DNA of 64,000 nt from contig NZ_AQGV01000013.1 of NCBI RefSeq assembly GCF_014858725.1, positions 62,001 through 126,000 of the forward strand, in the 5' to 3' direction. The notes beneath the pieces were generated by a model, which worked only from the letters and a program-made list of their open reading frames with translations, ran no database searches and had not been told where the DNA came from. This document shows positions 30,468 to 39,739 of the stretch, one piece after another. The stretch comes from Pseudoalteromonas aurantia 208. GTDB taxonomy: Bacteria > Pseudomonadota > Gammaproteobacteria > Enterobacterales > Alteromonadaceae. Position numbers and translations under genes: made by a program. Every line of letters starts with the position of its first letter. Within the stretch, counting starts at the first letter, position 1.

Positions 30468-32098
30468 TAGTTGTGTTGCTCCATAGATCGATTAACAAAA
30501 TATAGCGGAATTAGCCCAACTAAAACAATAAACAAGGCTGATACTGACGCAAGTTCTAACTGCTCATCACTCACATACTGAAATACATGTGTCGCCAGAG
30601 TTTCAAAATTAAAAGGTCGTAACAATAACGCTGCGGGGAGCTCTTTCATACATTCAATGAAAACCAATAAAGCTGCCGTGAGAATGCCTCTGCGTAATAA
30701 CGGAAAGTGAATCAAGGTTAAGGTTTGTAAAAACCCCTTCCCCATGCTTTGGCTGGCCATATCTAGCGACGGGCTGATCCGCACATAACTGGCTTCAACT
30801 GCGCCATGTGCAATCGCATAGAATCGCACGACATATGCGAAAATCATCGCAAAAATACTACCGCTTAACAATAAACCAGGTTCAAAACTAGTTTGCGAAA
30901 ACCAGTCATTAAGTGCCGTATCCAGCAAAGTTAAAGGCAGCAAAACAGCAATCGCCAATACCGTACCAGGCAGAGCATATCCCGTACTTGCGAAGCGCCC
31001 AGGAATGGATTTAGTTCTTTCACTACCTATACGTTGGTAAAAAACCACGAGAACGCTAAAGAATATCGCAATAACACTGACCCACAAAGACACTTTCAAG
31101 CTCTGCCAAGCATATAAAAAGAATTGGCTATTCCAAGCCTCGTCAAAATAATCAATTGCATAGCCACACAAAATACCCACTGGCAACACAAAAGCAACCA
31201 GTAATATAAAGATGCAATACGCAGAAGCGGCCCACGCTGTTTTACCTTTAAGCACATATAACGCTGTATCGTTAACAGATGCTTGGCGTTCATGCACCGT
31301 ATCATTTTTACGACTTAGTCGTTCTAACATCAGTGACACAAACAAAAATAACAGCATAATTCCTGATATTTTTGCCGCTGCAGTGAGTGAGTAATAGCCA
31401 AGCCACGTATCATAAACTGCGGTTGTGAGCGTACTTACAGCAAAATAATGTACCGTCGCAAAATCAGCCATTGTCTCCATACTTATCAAAGCAAGTGCAG
31501 CAACAATTGCTCCCCGAGCTAACGGAAGGCTCACCTTAAAAAAGCTCTGACGAGGGCTCATTCCCATCAGCTGACTTGCCTGAACCAATTTAAATGATTG
31601 CTCTCTGAGCGCGGTTTTAAATATTAAATATAAATAAGGATAGAGCACCAAAGCGATCATTATGATGGCACCTGGCAATGTACGAATATCAAAAAACCAG
31701 TAATCATTTGGTGATTGCCAACCAAACCAATCTCGCAGCGCCACCTGAACGGGCCCAGCATAATCCAATAAATCAGTATAAATATAGGCAATTATATAAG
31801 TCGGCATTGCCAGAGGCAGCATTAATGCCCACTCAAATACTTTTCGACCAGGAAACTGGCAATATGCGCTAAGCCAGCCTAAAGGCAAAGCAATCAAACA
31901 ACTGAGTGAAATAACACCAAGGATAAGTAAAATAGTATTAGAGGTGTAGTCCCAAAGAACGGTATTCCATAGATGGGAGAATACCTCTGAATCTCCTTGC
32001 AAAGATTCAAAGATTAAAAAAGCGAGCGGGGCAGATAAACAAATGCCTATCAGCCACGCAAATATCTGCCATTTAGACAGAGAAAACGGTACTTGCAT
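30467..32098 (-). CDS. fbpB: Ferric iron ABC transporter, permease
   Basis: A 543-residue inner-membrane protein with about 12 helices and two binding-protein-dependent permease domains in tandem, the usual FbpB/ThiP-like duplication. EAA-type loops are visible around ALREQSFKLVQASQLMGMSP and EASYVRISPSLDMASQSMG. It lies between and overlaps by a base both fbpC and fbpA. Confidence 0.88.
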   Translation of the reverse strand: MQVPFSLSKWQIFAWLIGICLSAPLAFLIFESLQGDSEVFSHLWNTVLWDYTSNTILLILGVISLSCLIALPLGWLSAYCQFPGRKVFEWALMLPLAMPTYIIAYIYTDLLDYAGPVQVALRDWFGWQSPNDYWFFDIRTLPGAIIMIALVLYPYLYLIFKTALREQSFKLVQASQLMGMSPRQSFFKVSLPLARGAIVAALALISMETMADFATVHYFAVSTLTTAVYDTWLGYYSLTAAAKISGIMLLFLFVSLMLERLSRKNDTVHERQASVNDTALYVLKGKTAWAASAYCIFILLVAFVLPVGILCGYAIDYFDEAWNSQFFLYAWQSLKVSLWVSVIAIFFSVLVVFYQRIGSERTKSIPGRFASTGYALPGTVLAIAVLLPLTLLDTALNDWFSQTSFEPGLLLSGSIFAMIFAYVVRFYAIAHGAVEASYVRISPSLDMASQSMGKGFLQTLTLIHFPLLRRGILTAALLVFIECMKELPAALLLRPFNFETLATHVFQYVSDEQLELASVSALFIVLVGLIPLYFVNRSMEQHN

Positions 32099-33102
32099 TA
32101 AAGATCAAATTTAACCTCATCGATCAGCTTCAGTGCTAATGGACGATATTTACTAATTTCAGACAATGGTAATGCGTCTTCCTTAAACGTGCCCCATGAT
32201 GCCACCAAATTCGACAATGCTACTCCAGATTTTACTGGGTATTCCATATTCATTGACGCATACATATTCTGTGCTTTATTGTCGGTCATAAACTCTATAA
32301 GTTTCAAGGCATTTTCTGGATTTTTAGCATATTTGGTCATTACCACACCTGAAACATTCAAATGGGCACCACGGTCTTTTTGATTGGGGAAATTAATATA
32401 CACTGAATCAGCCCATGCTTTTTGTTTGCTATCTTGCAGCATTTTTCCAAAGTAATAGCTGTTACCTAGAGCAATGTCACACAAACCTTCTTTTACCGCT
32501 TTGACTTGAGCACGGTCATTACCTTGTGGTTTTCGAGCTAAATTACTCTTTACACCTTTAAGCCACTGTTTCGTATCCGCTTCACCATGATGCGCAATCA
32601 TCGATGCAATCAATCCCAAATTATATGGGTGCTTACCCGAGCGCATACAAATTTTTCCTTTGTAAGTTGCTGAAGCTAAATCTTCATATCCTAAGGCTGA
32701 AAGCTTACCTGTTCGTTCCTTTGATGAGTAAACGTTACGTACCCGTTTAGTAAGTGCTACCCATTCACCTTCAGGGTCCCGGAAAGCAACCGGAATATTA
32801 CGATTAACCACATCACTACTTATCTTTTGCGTTAAATTCATATCTTCTAATTGCATTAATGCACTAAAATTAGAAGTTAGGACTAAATCAGCCCGACTAT
32901 GCTTTCCTTCTCGCTTAACACGCTCAATAAGCCCTTTTTTAGCGAAAACAACGTTAGTTTTTATACCTGTCTGTTTGGTGAAGTCATCTAATATCGGTTG
33001 GATTAAAAACGGCTGACGAAAAGAGTAGATATTAACTTCGCCTGCTGCCAATGCCGGTAAACAACTTAAAGATGTAAGAACAATCGCTAATGCTTTTTTC
33101 AT
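32098..33102 (-). CDS. fbpA: Ferric iron ABC transporter, periplasmic substrate-binding protein
   Basis: A 334-residue periplasmic protein with a signal peptide (about 1-19, cleavage after ALA). The mature start EVNIYSFRQPFLIQPILDDF and the tandem Tyr in GNSYYFGKML, which coordinates Fe3+ in this family, support ferric iron binding. It is first in the fbpABC-DyP operon. A Fur-box-like sequence lies 15 bp upstream. Confidence 0.9.
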   Translation of the reverse strand: MKKALAIVLTSLSCLPALAAGEVNIYSFRQPFLIQPILDDFTKQTGIKTNVVFAKKGLIERVKREGKHSRADLVLTSNFSALMQLEDMNLTQKISSDVVNRNIPVAFRDPEGEWVALTKRVRNVYSSKERTGKLSALGYEDLASATYKGKICMRSGKHPYNLGLIASMIAHHGEADTKQWLKGVKSNLARKPQGNDRAQVKAVKEGLCDIALGNSYYFGKMLQDSKQKAWADSVYINFPNQKDRGAHLNVSGVVMTKYAKNPENALKLIEFMTDNKAQNMYASMNMEYPVKSGVALSNLVASWGTFKEDALPLSEISKYRPLALKLIDEVKFDL

Positions 33103-33116
33103 TAAAGCCTCCAGAT

Positions 33117-33135
33117 AAAAACAATAATTATTATC
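33117..33135 (-). promoter_or_regulatory. Candidate Fur box upstream of fbpA
   Basis: The right-hand 13 bases, AATAATTATTATC, match 11 of 13 positions of the half-and-more Fur consensus GATAATCATTATC, and the 19-bp site is an imperfect palindrome. It is placed where iron-replete Fur would block fbpA transcription. Confidence 0.55.
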
Positions 33136-33231
33136 AGCTAATAATATCTCTTATGGTGCTAAAAAACACCCTCTGAATAAAACTAGCTTTATGTTGTTGC
33201 AAATAACTGTATCACCAAATCAGAAGTTGCT

Positions 33232-33249
33232 TGTGAGAAATATCTTACT
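33232..33249 (+). promoter_or_regulatory. UvrY/GacA-type upstream box
   Basis: TGTGAG-N6-CTTACT is an 18-bp dyad close to the GacA/UvrY consensus TGTAAG-N6-CTTACA. It lies about 160-175 bp upstream of the inferred start of the CsrB-like RNA, the distance at which BarA/UvrY and GacS/GacA boxes are found for csrB and rsmY/rsmZ genes. The remaining bases 33136-33231 and 33250-33370 show no gene. Confidence 0.7.
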
Positions 33250-33373
33250 TCTTATGTGGAGATCAATGATCCCTTTGCTGAAAATAACACCAAAATTAAT
33301 TTAAATAATTGTTTTAAAACAAATTAAGTTTAACTTTTAGTTTTTCTAGAATAATTAAAAGCATTTCCACTGG

Positions 33374-33401
33374 TTTTGTACCCACCAAAACTCTCTATAA
33401 T
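33374..33401 (+). promoter_or_regulatory. Promoter of the CsrB-like RNA
   Basis: A perfect -10 hexamer TATAAT at 33396-33401 and a weak -35, TTTTGT, at 33374-33379 (16-bp spacer). Transcription is expected to start near 33408. A weak -35 fits dependence on an upstream activator. Confidence 0.7.
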
Positions 33402-33490
33402 ATATCTCGTAGTCAAGGAGATGGTGACTAAGAAATAAATAAGACCACACTGAGTGTAGCTTATTTAAAATTGCGGGATGCAATTACCAA

Positions 33491-34045
33491 GGACAAACAG
33501 CCGGATGCTGTGGTTTATGGAAACGCTATAGGATGTAGCAAACATTACAGGGAAAAGGGACAAACAGCCGGATGCTGTGGTTTATGAAAACGCTATAGGA
33601 TGTAGCAAATATTACAGGGAAAATGGACAAACAGCCGGATGCTGTGGTTTATGGAAACGCTATAGAATGTAGCAAATATTACAGGGAAAATGGACAAACA
33701 GCCAGATGCTGTGGTTTATGGAAACGCTATAGGATGTAGCAAACATTAAAGGAAAAGGGACAAACAGCCAGATGCTGTGGTTTATGGAAACGCTATAGGA
33801 TGTAGCAACTATTTATAAGGAAAGGGACAAACAGCTGGATGCTGTGGTTTATGGAAACGCTATAGGATGTAGCAAACATTAAAGGAAAAGGGACAAACAG
33901 CAGGACGCTGTGGCTTTAAGGAACATGCTACTGGATGTAGCAACTATTTATAAGGAAAGGGACAAACAGCAAGACGCTGTGGCTTTAAGGAAACGTTATA
34001 GGATATAACACAACATGGACAAACAGCAGGATGCTGTGGCTAAAA
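33491..34045 (+). repeat. Nine tandem ~67-bp units inside the CsrB-like RNA
   Basis: Units begin with GGACAAACAG at 33491, 33558, 33625, 33692, 33758, 33825, 33891, 33960 and 34017, giving periods of 67, 67, 67, 66, 67, 66, 69 and 57. Each complete unit holds two hairpins plus single-stranded GGA sites. The first seven units are nearly identical; units eight and nine and the tail to 34343 are diverged. There are no unique spacers, so this is not a CRISPR array. Confidence 0.93.
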
Positions 34046-34343
34046 GGGACCAATCACAGGAAGTGGTTAGGAGTAATACTGGAAGTATCTTTTAATGGAC
34101 TAAACTAGGACATGCGGTAAGCCTTGAAACAGACTCCATCGTTAATAGACGATATATCGTATATTACGGACCAGCGGCAGGTAGCCACGTTCACCGGATG
34201 ATATAGTGTTTAAGGACAGTTAAAGGACCTTAGCAGTGACGCTGAATTTCGCAGAAATAGAACACTTAGCGAAGCCATGGATGCGGACAGTTTTAGGAGT
34301 TGATCAGATCAACATTGCAGGATGCGTTTAGAAGATTCCGTCA

Positions 34344-34374
34344 GCGCGGCTCTTATGAGTCGCGCGCTTTTCTG
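34344..34374 (+). terminator. Intrinsic terminator of the CsrB-like RNA
   Basis: Stem GCGCGGCTC/GAGTCGCGC (34344-34352 and 34357-34365, one G-T pair), 4-nt loop, then GCTTTTCTGTTGTT. It also separates the RNA from the convergent DTW gene. Confidence 0.85.
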
Positions 34375-34432
34375 TTGTTGTACTTTCATTTATTCACAAT
34401 AACTAAATTAACGGGTACGCTACTCTCTTCGA

Positions 34433-35107
34433 TTAAAATTTTTTTCGCTTGCTCTTAAGATACGCATCTCTAAAATCAATAAAATGGCTAGTCAGCTTTT
34501 CAGCAGCAGCACTTTCTTTATTTTGCTCTAGCACCACACACGCTACTTCTGCGGTACTCAATTGATGCGCATGTGCCGCTACACGTAATTGATAATCAGA
34601 TAAAGACTCAGGCGATACCGATAAAATTGGCAAATTATCAAGGTAAGGGCTTTTTCGAAACATCTTTTTAGCTTCTCGCCAAGTCCCATCCAAGAAAATA
34701 TACAAAGGTATTTTGTTCTTACCCCCTTCAACCTTCTTGATCACTCTCGCTAGTTCAGACTCCCTATCATCCACCGGAAAAACAATGACAGGGTAATAAT
34801 GCGGATCATTGATCAACTCAATCAATTTTGGATCAGGTTCTGTTCTGTCCCATCGAAAAGCGTGATTATCTGGTATAATATCAGCGATCAAACGCCCTGT
34901 ATTCGATGGTTTAAAGCTTTCATTATGATACATAATGAGGCAGACTGCGCTTTGGCAACTATGTGCCACATTAATGCCATCACAAATACACAAATGCTGT
35001 GCAAGTAAACATGCTTCACATCGGCTTAACCTTGATCCTCTGGCTTTATACTCACGCCTTGCAACCGCGATTTGTCGTTGGCGTAGCGCCAATACAGAAT
35101 TACTCAC
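34433..35107 (-). CDS. tRNA-uridine aminocarboxypropyltransferase (DTW domain, TapT/YfiP-like)
   Basis: 224 residues. N-terminal zinc-finger-like Cys pattern RCEACLLAQHLCICDGI, then the DTW-domain motif FLDGTWREAKKMFRKSPYL. DTW enzymes add the aminocarboxypropyl group of SAM to uridine (acp3U47) in tRNA; E. coli YfiP (TapT) is the closest named relative type. GTG start with GAGGG about 7 nt upstream. It is convergent with the CsrB-like RNA. Confidence 0.87.
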   Translation of the reverse strand: MSNSVLALRQRQIAVARREYKARGSRLSRCEACLLAQHLCICDGINVAHSCQSAVCLIMYHNESFKPSNTGRLIADIIPDNHAFRWDRTEPDPKLIELINDPHYYPVIVFPVDDRESELARVIKKVEGGKNKIPLYIFLDGTWREAKKMFRKSPYLDNLPILSVSPESLSDYQLRVAAHAHQLSTAEVACVVLEQNKESAAAEKLTSHFIDFRDAYLKSKRKKF

Positions 35108-35176
35108 TCGATACCCTCAAAACAGTTAAGTGTGTATTGTAATAAAATTAAGATATAAAAACAGTAAGGAGCCACG

Positions 35177-35719
35177 ATGAATATTCAAAACTCAGCAAGA
35201 TTAGGCTTTCGCCTTATGACTGAAAATGACGCACAGTTACTGTATGAACTCGATCAAGACCCTGCCGTCATGGCGCACATCAACGGCGGTATAGCCAATT
35301 CAATGACTGATATACAAGAGATTTATATTCCTCGGCTTATCTCATTTACACACAAAGAAAAAGGCTGGGGGCTCTGGCATACCAGCCTATTATCAAATAA
35401 CGAATTCATAGGCTGGATCCTAGTCAGACCTATGGGCTTCTTTGAAGGTAATAAAAATACTTTAGATTTAGAGCTTGGTTGGCGCTTCAAGCAATCATCT
35501 TGGGGCAAAGGATATGCAACAGAAGCCGCTCAACAAGTTGCCAATACCATTTGTAAAGTACACCCTGAGTTACAAGCTCTTTCTGCAACGGCCCTTGTTG
35601 AAAATCACGGGTCTTTAAAGGTGATGAAAAACATTGGAATGAAATATATCAAAAACTATATTTACAACGACCCTTGTGGCGATCATGATGCCGTACTGTA
35701 TCGCAAAAGCTTAAAGTAA
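35177..35719 (+). CDS. GNAT-family N-acetyltransferase (RimJ/RimL type)
   Basis: A 180-residue acetyl-CoA-dependent acetyltransferase. The acetyl-CoA-binding segment is WGKGYATEAAQQVANTI and the motif NHGSLKVMKNIGMKYI is typical of the RimJ-like group. The substrate is not predictable. Good SD (AAGGAG) upstream. Followed after 41 bp by the DUF2750 gene, perhaps co-transcribed. Confidence 0.85.
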   Translation: MNIQNSARLGFRLMTENDAQLLYELDQDPAVMAHINGGIANSMTDIQEIYIPRLISFTHKEKGWGLWHTSLLSNNEFIGWILVRPMGFFEGNKNTLDLELGWRFKQSSWGKGYATEAAQQVANTICKVHPELQALSATALVENHGSLKVMKNIGMKYIKNYIYNDPCGDHDAVLYRKSLK

Positions 35720-35759
35720 TGATGAATATCAGCACACAACTATTTAAAAGAGGTATGTC

Positions 35760-36152
35760 ATGACACACTCTATTGATCAACAACGCATGAACTCTATTCT
35801 CAGCAATGACAATACACAACGTTACAAATACTTAATCAAAGAAGTCTCAAGCACAGAACTTGTATGGATCCTAACTGACGAACACGGTTGCGTTATGCTA
35901 AATAGTGATGATGAGGATTGTGTACCTATTTGGCCTAATGAAGAGTTTGCCATATTATGGGCCACTGGTGACTGGCAAGACTGTAAACCTCAGTCAATTT
36001 CACTTAAGAAATGGCATGCTAAATGGACTGACGGCCTAGCAGAAGACGAACTTGCTATTGCAGTATTCCCCATCCCAGATCAAGATGGCTTAATCGTATA
36101 CCCCGATGAATTTGATTACGAACTCATAAAGTATAGGAAAAATAAAAAATAG
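35760..36152 (+). CDS. DUF2750 family protein
   Basis: A 130-residue acidic protein of the DUF2750 type. Recognisable features are ELVWILTDEHGCVMLNS and IWPNEEFAILWATGDW, followed by ISLKKWHAKWTDGL and a final VYPDEFDYEL. Small soluble protein of unknown function, common in gammaproteobacteria. SD AAGAGG upstream; ends at a terminator shared with lpdA. Confidence 0.8.
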   Translation: MTHSIDQQRMNSILSNDNTQRYKYLIKEVSSTELVWILTDEHGCVMLNSDDEDCVPIWPNEEFAILWATGDWQDCKPQSISLKKWHAKWTDGLAEDELAIAVFPIPDQDGLIVYPDEFDYELIKYRKNKK

Positions 36153-36195
36153 CACATACGACAGCACTGATACTCTGTTGTTAACAACTCTCGCT

Positions 36196-36226
36196 AAAAA
36201 AAAACCCAGCAGGTGCTGGGTTTTTT
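36196..36226. terminator. Bidirectional terminator between the DUF2750 gene and lpdA
   Basis: Stem AAAACCCAGC/GCTGGGTTTT with a 4-nt loop, A-run and T-run on opposite sides. Confidence 0.85.
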
Positions 36227-36244
36227 CAATTTAAAGAAAAAGAC

Positions 36245-37669
36245 TTACTTTTTCTTTACTGCTTTTTTATTTGGTAAGTCAGTGATTGACCCTTCAAATA
36301 TTTCAGCAGCAAGTCCAATAGATTCATTCAATGTCGGGTGAGCATGAATTGTTAGCGCTAGGTCTTCACCATCAGCACCCATTTCAACTGCTAGACCAAT
36401 TTCACCTAACATTTCACCAGCATTAATCCCCACCATTGCACCACCGATAACACGGCCAGACTCTTTATCAAAGATAAGCTTTGTAGAACCTTCAGTGCGC
36501 GCAGACGCAATAGCACGACCAGATGCAGCCCACGGGAATACCGCAGTCTCAATGCTTAGGCCTTGCTCTTTCGCTTCTTTCTCCGTAACACCAACCCATG
36601 CAATCTCTGGGTCTGTGTATGCAATTGAAGGAATACATTTAGGGTCGAAGAAATGCTTCTGACCTGAAATCACTTCAGCAGCAACATGTGCTTCATGCAC
36701 CGCTTTGTGTGCAAGCATTGGCTGGCCAACAACATCACCGATTGCGAAGATGTTATTCACATTGGTACGCATTTGCTTATCAGTATTGATAAAGCCGCGC
36801 TCATCAACATTTACGCCCGCTTTATCGGCATCTAATAGTTTACCATTTGGCGTACGGCCAACAGCCACTAATACTTTGTCATAACGCACTGGCTCTGCAG
36901 GTGCTTTTTTACCTTCAAACGTCACATATAGACCATCATCTTTCGCTTCAACAGCAACAACTTTAGTCGACAACATCACATTGAATTTGTCTTTCACGTA
37001 GCGTTGGTAAATCTTAATGATATCTTTGTCTGCAGCAGGCACTAGCTGATCAGCAAATTCAACCACATCAATTTGAGAGCCAAGTGCACGATAAACCGTA
37101 CCCATTTCAAGACCAATGATACCACCACCTAATACAAGGAGTTTCTCTGGTACGTCTTTAAGCTCTAAAGCGCCAGTAGAATCTATTACACGATCGTCTT
37201 CTGGGATGAAAGGTAGATTAACTGGTTGAGAACCGGCTGCGATAATAGCATTGTCAAAAGTAACTGTTGTAGTACCTGCTTCGCCTTCAACCGCAATCGT
37301 GTTAGAACCAGTAAATTTACCATAGCCACTCACTACGCTTACTTTACGCATTTTAGCCATGCCGTCTAAACCACCAGTCAATTGACCGATCACAGACTCT
37401 TTCCACGTACGGATTTTATCTAAGTCAATTTGCGGTGCGCCAAATGTAACACCGTGTGAAGACATTTCAGCTGCATCATCAATGACTTTAGCAACATGAA
37501 GTAATGCTTTTGAAGGGATACAACCAACGTTCAAGCATACACCACCTAGGGTGTTGCGAGATTCAATTAGTGTAACGTCTAAACCTAGATCCGCAGCACG
37601 GAATGCTGCTGAGTAACCACCAGGACCACCGCCTAGTACAACAACTTGAGTTTTGATTTCGTTGCTCAT
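36245..37669 (-). CDS. lpdA: Dihydrolipoyl dehydrogenase (E3)
   Basis: A 474-residue flavoprotein that reoxidises lipoamide in the pyruvate and 2-oxoglutarate dehydrogenase complexes. FAD site VVLGGGPGGYSAAFRAA, redox-active disulphide GGVCLNVGCIPSKALL, NAD site LGGGIIGLEMGTVYRALG and active-site His-Glu in HAHPTLNESIG. It is separated from aceF by a terminator-like hairpin, so it probably also has its own promoter. Confidence 0.96.
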   Translation of the reverse strand: MSNEIKTQVVVLGGGPGGYSAAFRAADLGLDVTLIESRNTLGGVCLNVGCIPSKALLHVAKVIDDAAEMSSHGVTFGAPQIDLDKIRTWKESVIGQLTGGLDGMAKMRKVSVVSGYGKFTGSNTIAVEGEAGTTTVTFDNAIIAAGSQPVNLPFIPEDDRVIDSTGALELKDVPEKLLVLGGGIIGLEMGTVYRALGSQIDVVEFADQLVPAADKDIIKIYQRYVKDKFNVMLSTKVVAVEAKDDGLYVTFEGKKAPAEPVRYDKVLVAVGRTPNGKLLDADKAGVNVDERGFINTDKQMRTNVNNIFAIGDVVGQPMLAHKAVHEAHVAAEVISGQKHFFDPKCIPSIAYTDPEIAWVGVTEKEAKEQGLSIETAVFPWAASGRAIASARTEGSTKLIFDKESGRVIGGAMVGINAGEMLGEIGLAVEMGADGEDLALTIHAHPTLNESIGLAAEIFEGSITDLPNKKAVKKK

Positions 37670-37792
37670 GTTATTACCTTAACTATTATTCGAACGGGAC
37701 TGTACTCAAAAAGAGTATCCGTACCAAAATGCCTGCCACATACTCAATATTTGGTACAAGGCAGAGAGAGTTTAAAAATTGTATCATTCACA

Positions 37793-37827
37793 CAAAAAGA
37801 TGTCCCGCCTATTTATAAGGCGGGACA
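37793..37827 (-). terminator. Intrinsic terminator between aceF and lpdA
   Basis: A perfect 9-bp GC-rich stem TGTCCCGCC/GGCGGGACA (37801-37809 and 37819-37827) is followed on the minus strand by ATCTTTTTGTG. It would limit read-through from aceEF into lpdA, as E3 is shared with other complexes. Confidence 0.8.
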
Positions 37828-37832
37828 GCAAA

Positions 37833-39728
37833 TTACATTACTAACTGACGGATATCGCTTAAGTAGTTAGCGAGTGTCACAGTAAAGCGTGCTGCCAATG
37901 CACCGTCAATTACACGGTGATCATATGAGCAACTTAGCGGCACCATTAAGCGCGGCTCAAATTCTTTACCATTCCACTTAGGTTTCATTTCTGATTTAGA
38001 AACCCCTAAGATAGCGACTTCAGGTGCATTGACGATAGGTGTAAACGCCGTACCACCAATACCGCCTAAGCTTGAAATTGTGAAACAGCCGCCCTGCATG
38101 TCTGATGCGGTTAACTTACCATCACGGGCTTTCTTAGAAATGTCCATCAATTCACGTGATAGCTCAATAATGCCTTTGTTATTCACATCTTTAAATACTG
38201 GAACAACCAAGCCATTTGGCGTATCAACCGCAACACCAATATTGACATATTTCTTCAGAATTAAGCTTTCACCATCTTGCGACAGTGACGAGTTAAAGGT
38301 TGGGAACTCTTCCAACGCTTTTGCAGCCGCTTTCATCACAAACACAAGTGGTGTGATCTTAACGCCAAGCTTTTTCTTCTCAGCCAAGACATTCTGTTCT
38401 TTACGGAATGCTTCAAGCGTTGTGATATCTGCTTCATCAAACTGCGTTACGTGTGGAATTTGCACCCAGTTACGATGCAGGTTAGCACCTGAGATTTTCT
38501 GAATACGCGATAGTTTCTTCTCTTCAACTTCGCCAAACTTAGCAAAGTCAACTTTTGGCCAAGGGATAAGACCAAGCTCACCACCGCCAGAATTGTTGTT
38601 ATTAGAGATTTGACCTGATTCAACTTTCTTAACCAGCTCTTTCACATAGTTTTGTACGTCTTCTTTAACGACACGACCTTTACGGCCTGTGCCTTTAACA
38701 CGCGCTAGGTTTACACCAAACTCACGCGCTAAACGACGCACTACCGGAGATGCATGCGCATAAGATGCGTTCGCTTCAAATTCTTCTTTAACATTAGAAG
38801 CCGCAGGGACTGAGGCAAGCTTAGCCGCAGCTGCTGCTGAAGAAGCCACTGGCGCTGCTTGCGCAACAGGTGCTGCAACTGGCGCACTGCCTGCTACTTC
38901 AAATACAAATACCAATGAACCCGTTGATACTTTATCGCCAACGTTTACTTTAATCTCTTTCACAGTACCTGCAAATGGTGCAGGTACTTCCATAGCGGCT
39001 TTATCGCCTTCTACGTTTAAGATTGATTGGTCTTCGCTGACTGTATCGCCAACCGCGACCATAATATCGGTCACTTCAACTTCGTCGCCACCAATATCAG
39101 GAACATTCACTTCTTTGTTGGCATTGGCTACTGGTGCCGCAGGGGCTGCTGTTTCAACAGCAGGAGCTGCAACTGGCGCTGAACCGGCCGTTTCGAAAAC
39201 AAACACTAAGCTGCCCGTTGATACTTTATCGCCAACGTTCACTTTGATCTCTTTAACAGTACCCGCAAATGGCGCTGGTACTTCCATAGCGGCTTTATCG
39301 CCTTCTACGTTTAAGATTGATTGGTCTTCGCTAACCGTATCGCCAATAGCAACCATGATATCAGTCACTTCAACTTCGTCACCACCAATATCTGGAACAT
39401 GGACTTCTTTTAACTCAGAGCTAACCGCTGGAGCAGCAATTTCAGCCTCTACAGCAGGTGTCGCTACTTCAGCCGCAGGGGCAGCTGGCGCTGCACCTTG
39501 GCTTTCAAAGACCATAATTAACGACCCGGTTGCAACCGTATCGCCTTCTGAAATTTTTATTTCTTTCACTACGCCAGCATGTGCAGAAGGAACTTCCATA
39601 GAAGCCTTATCACCTTCAACAGTAAGTAAAGATTGATCTTCACTTACTGTATCACCCACACTTACTAGGATCTCGGTTACTTCAACCTCATCCGCGCCAA
39701 TGTCAGGAACATGAATTTCAATTGTCAT
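37833..39728 (-). CDS. aceF: Pyruvate dehydrogenase E2, dihydrolipoyl acetyltransferase
   Basis: 631 residues. Three lipoyl domains in tandem (about 2-75, 105-180, 205-280), each with the lipoyl-Lys in an EGDKA(S/A)MEVP loop, are joined by Ala/Pro-rich linkers. A peripheral-subunit-binding domain follows ([20 protein letters not shown]). The catalytic domain ends with the DHRVIDG active site (His, Asp). Three lipoyl domains is the E. coli-like form. Lipoyl domains 2 and 3 are nearly identical in DNA, which suggests recent duplication or gene conversion. Confidence 0.96.
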   Translation of the reverse strand: MTIEIHVPDIGADEVEVTEILVSVGDTVSEDQSLLTVEGDKASMEVPSAHAGVVKEIKISEGDTVATGSLIMVFESQGAAPAAPAAEVATPAVEAEIAAPAVSSELKEVHVPDIGGDEVEVTDIMVAIGDTVSEDQSILNVEGDKAAMEVPAPFAGTVKEIKVNVGDKVSTGSLVFVFETAGSAPVAAPAVETAAPAAPVANANKEVNVPDIGGDEVEVTDIMVAVGDTVSEDQSILNVEGDKAAMEVPAPFAGTVKEIKVNVGDKVSTGSLVFVFEVAGSAPVAAPVAQAAPVASSAAAAAKLASVPAASNVKEEFEANASYAHASPVVRRLAREFGVNLARVKGTGRKGRVVKEDVQNYVKELVKKVESGQISNNNNSGGGELGLIPWPKVDFAKFGEVEEKKLSRIQKISGANLHRNWVQIPHVTQFDEADITTLEAFRKEQNVLAEKKKLGVKITPLVFVMKAAAKALEEFPTFNSSLSQDGESLILKKYVNIGVAVDTPNGLVVPVFKDVNNKGIIELSRELMDISKKARDGKLTASDMQGGCFTISSLGGIGGTAFTPIVNAPEVAILGVSKSEMKPKWNGKEFEPRLMVPLSCSYDHRVIDGALAARFTVTLANYLSDIRQLVM

Positions 39729-39739
39729 GATTAAACCTC

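Larger units (their letters stand above)
33408..34374 (+). ncRNA. csrB: Long CsrB-family CsrA-sequestering regulatory RNA
   Basis: No protein gene fits this region. By hand count there are about 50 GGA motifs in roughly 965 nt; chance predicts about 15. Many lie in loops of short hairpins: AGTCA-AGGAGATGG-TGACT (33411-33429), AATTGC-GGGAT-GCAATT (33469-33485), then repeated ACAGC-CGGAT-GCTGT and GCTAT-AGGAT-GTAGC. These match the CsrA ligand ARGGAUG in a loop. A UvrY-type box and TATAAT promoter lie upstream and an intrinsic terminator ends it. It is about 2.6 times the length of E. coli CsrB (about 369 nt). Titration of CsrA is inferred. The exact 5' end is uncertain. Confidence 0.85.

Noticed and set aside
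33491..34045. Regular repeats resembling a CRISPR array
   Set aside because: The whole 67-bp unit repeats with no unique spacers, there are no cas genes, and the units fold into GGA-loop hairpins with a promoter and terminator.
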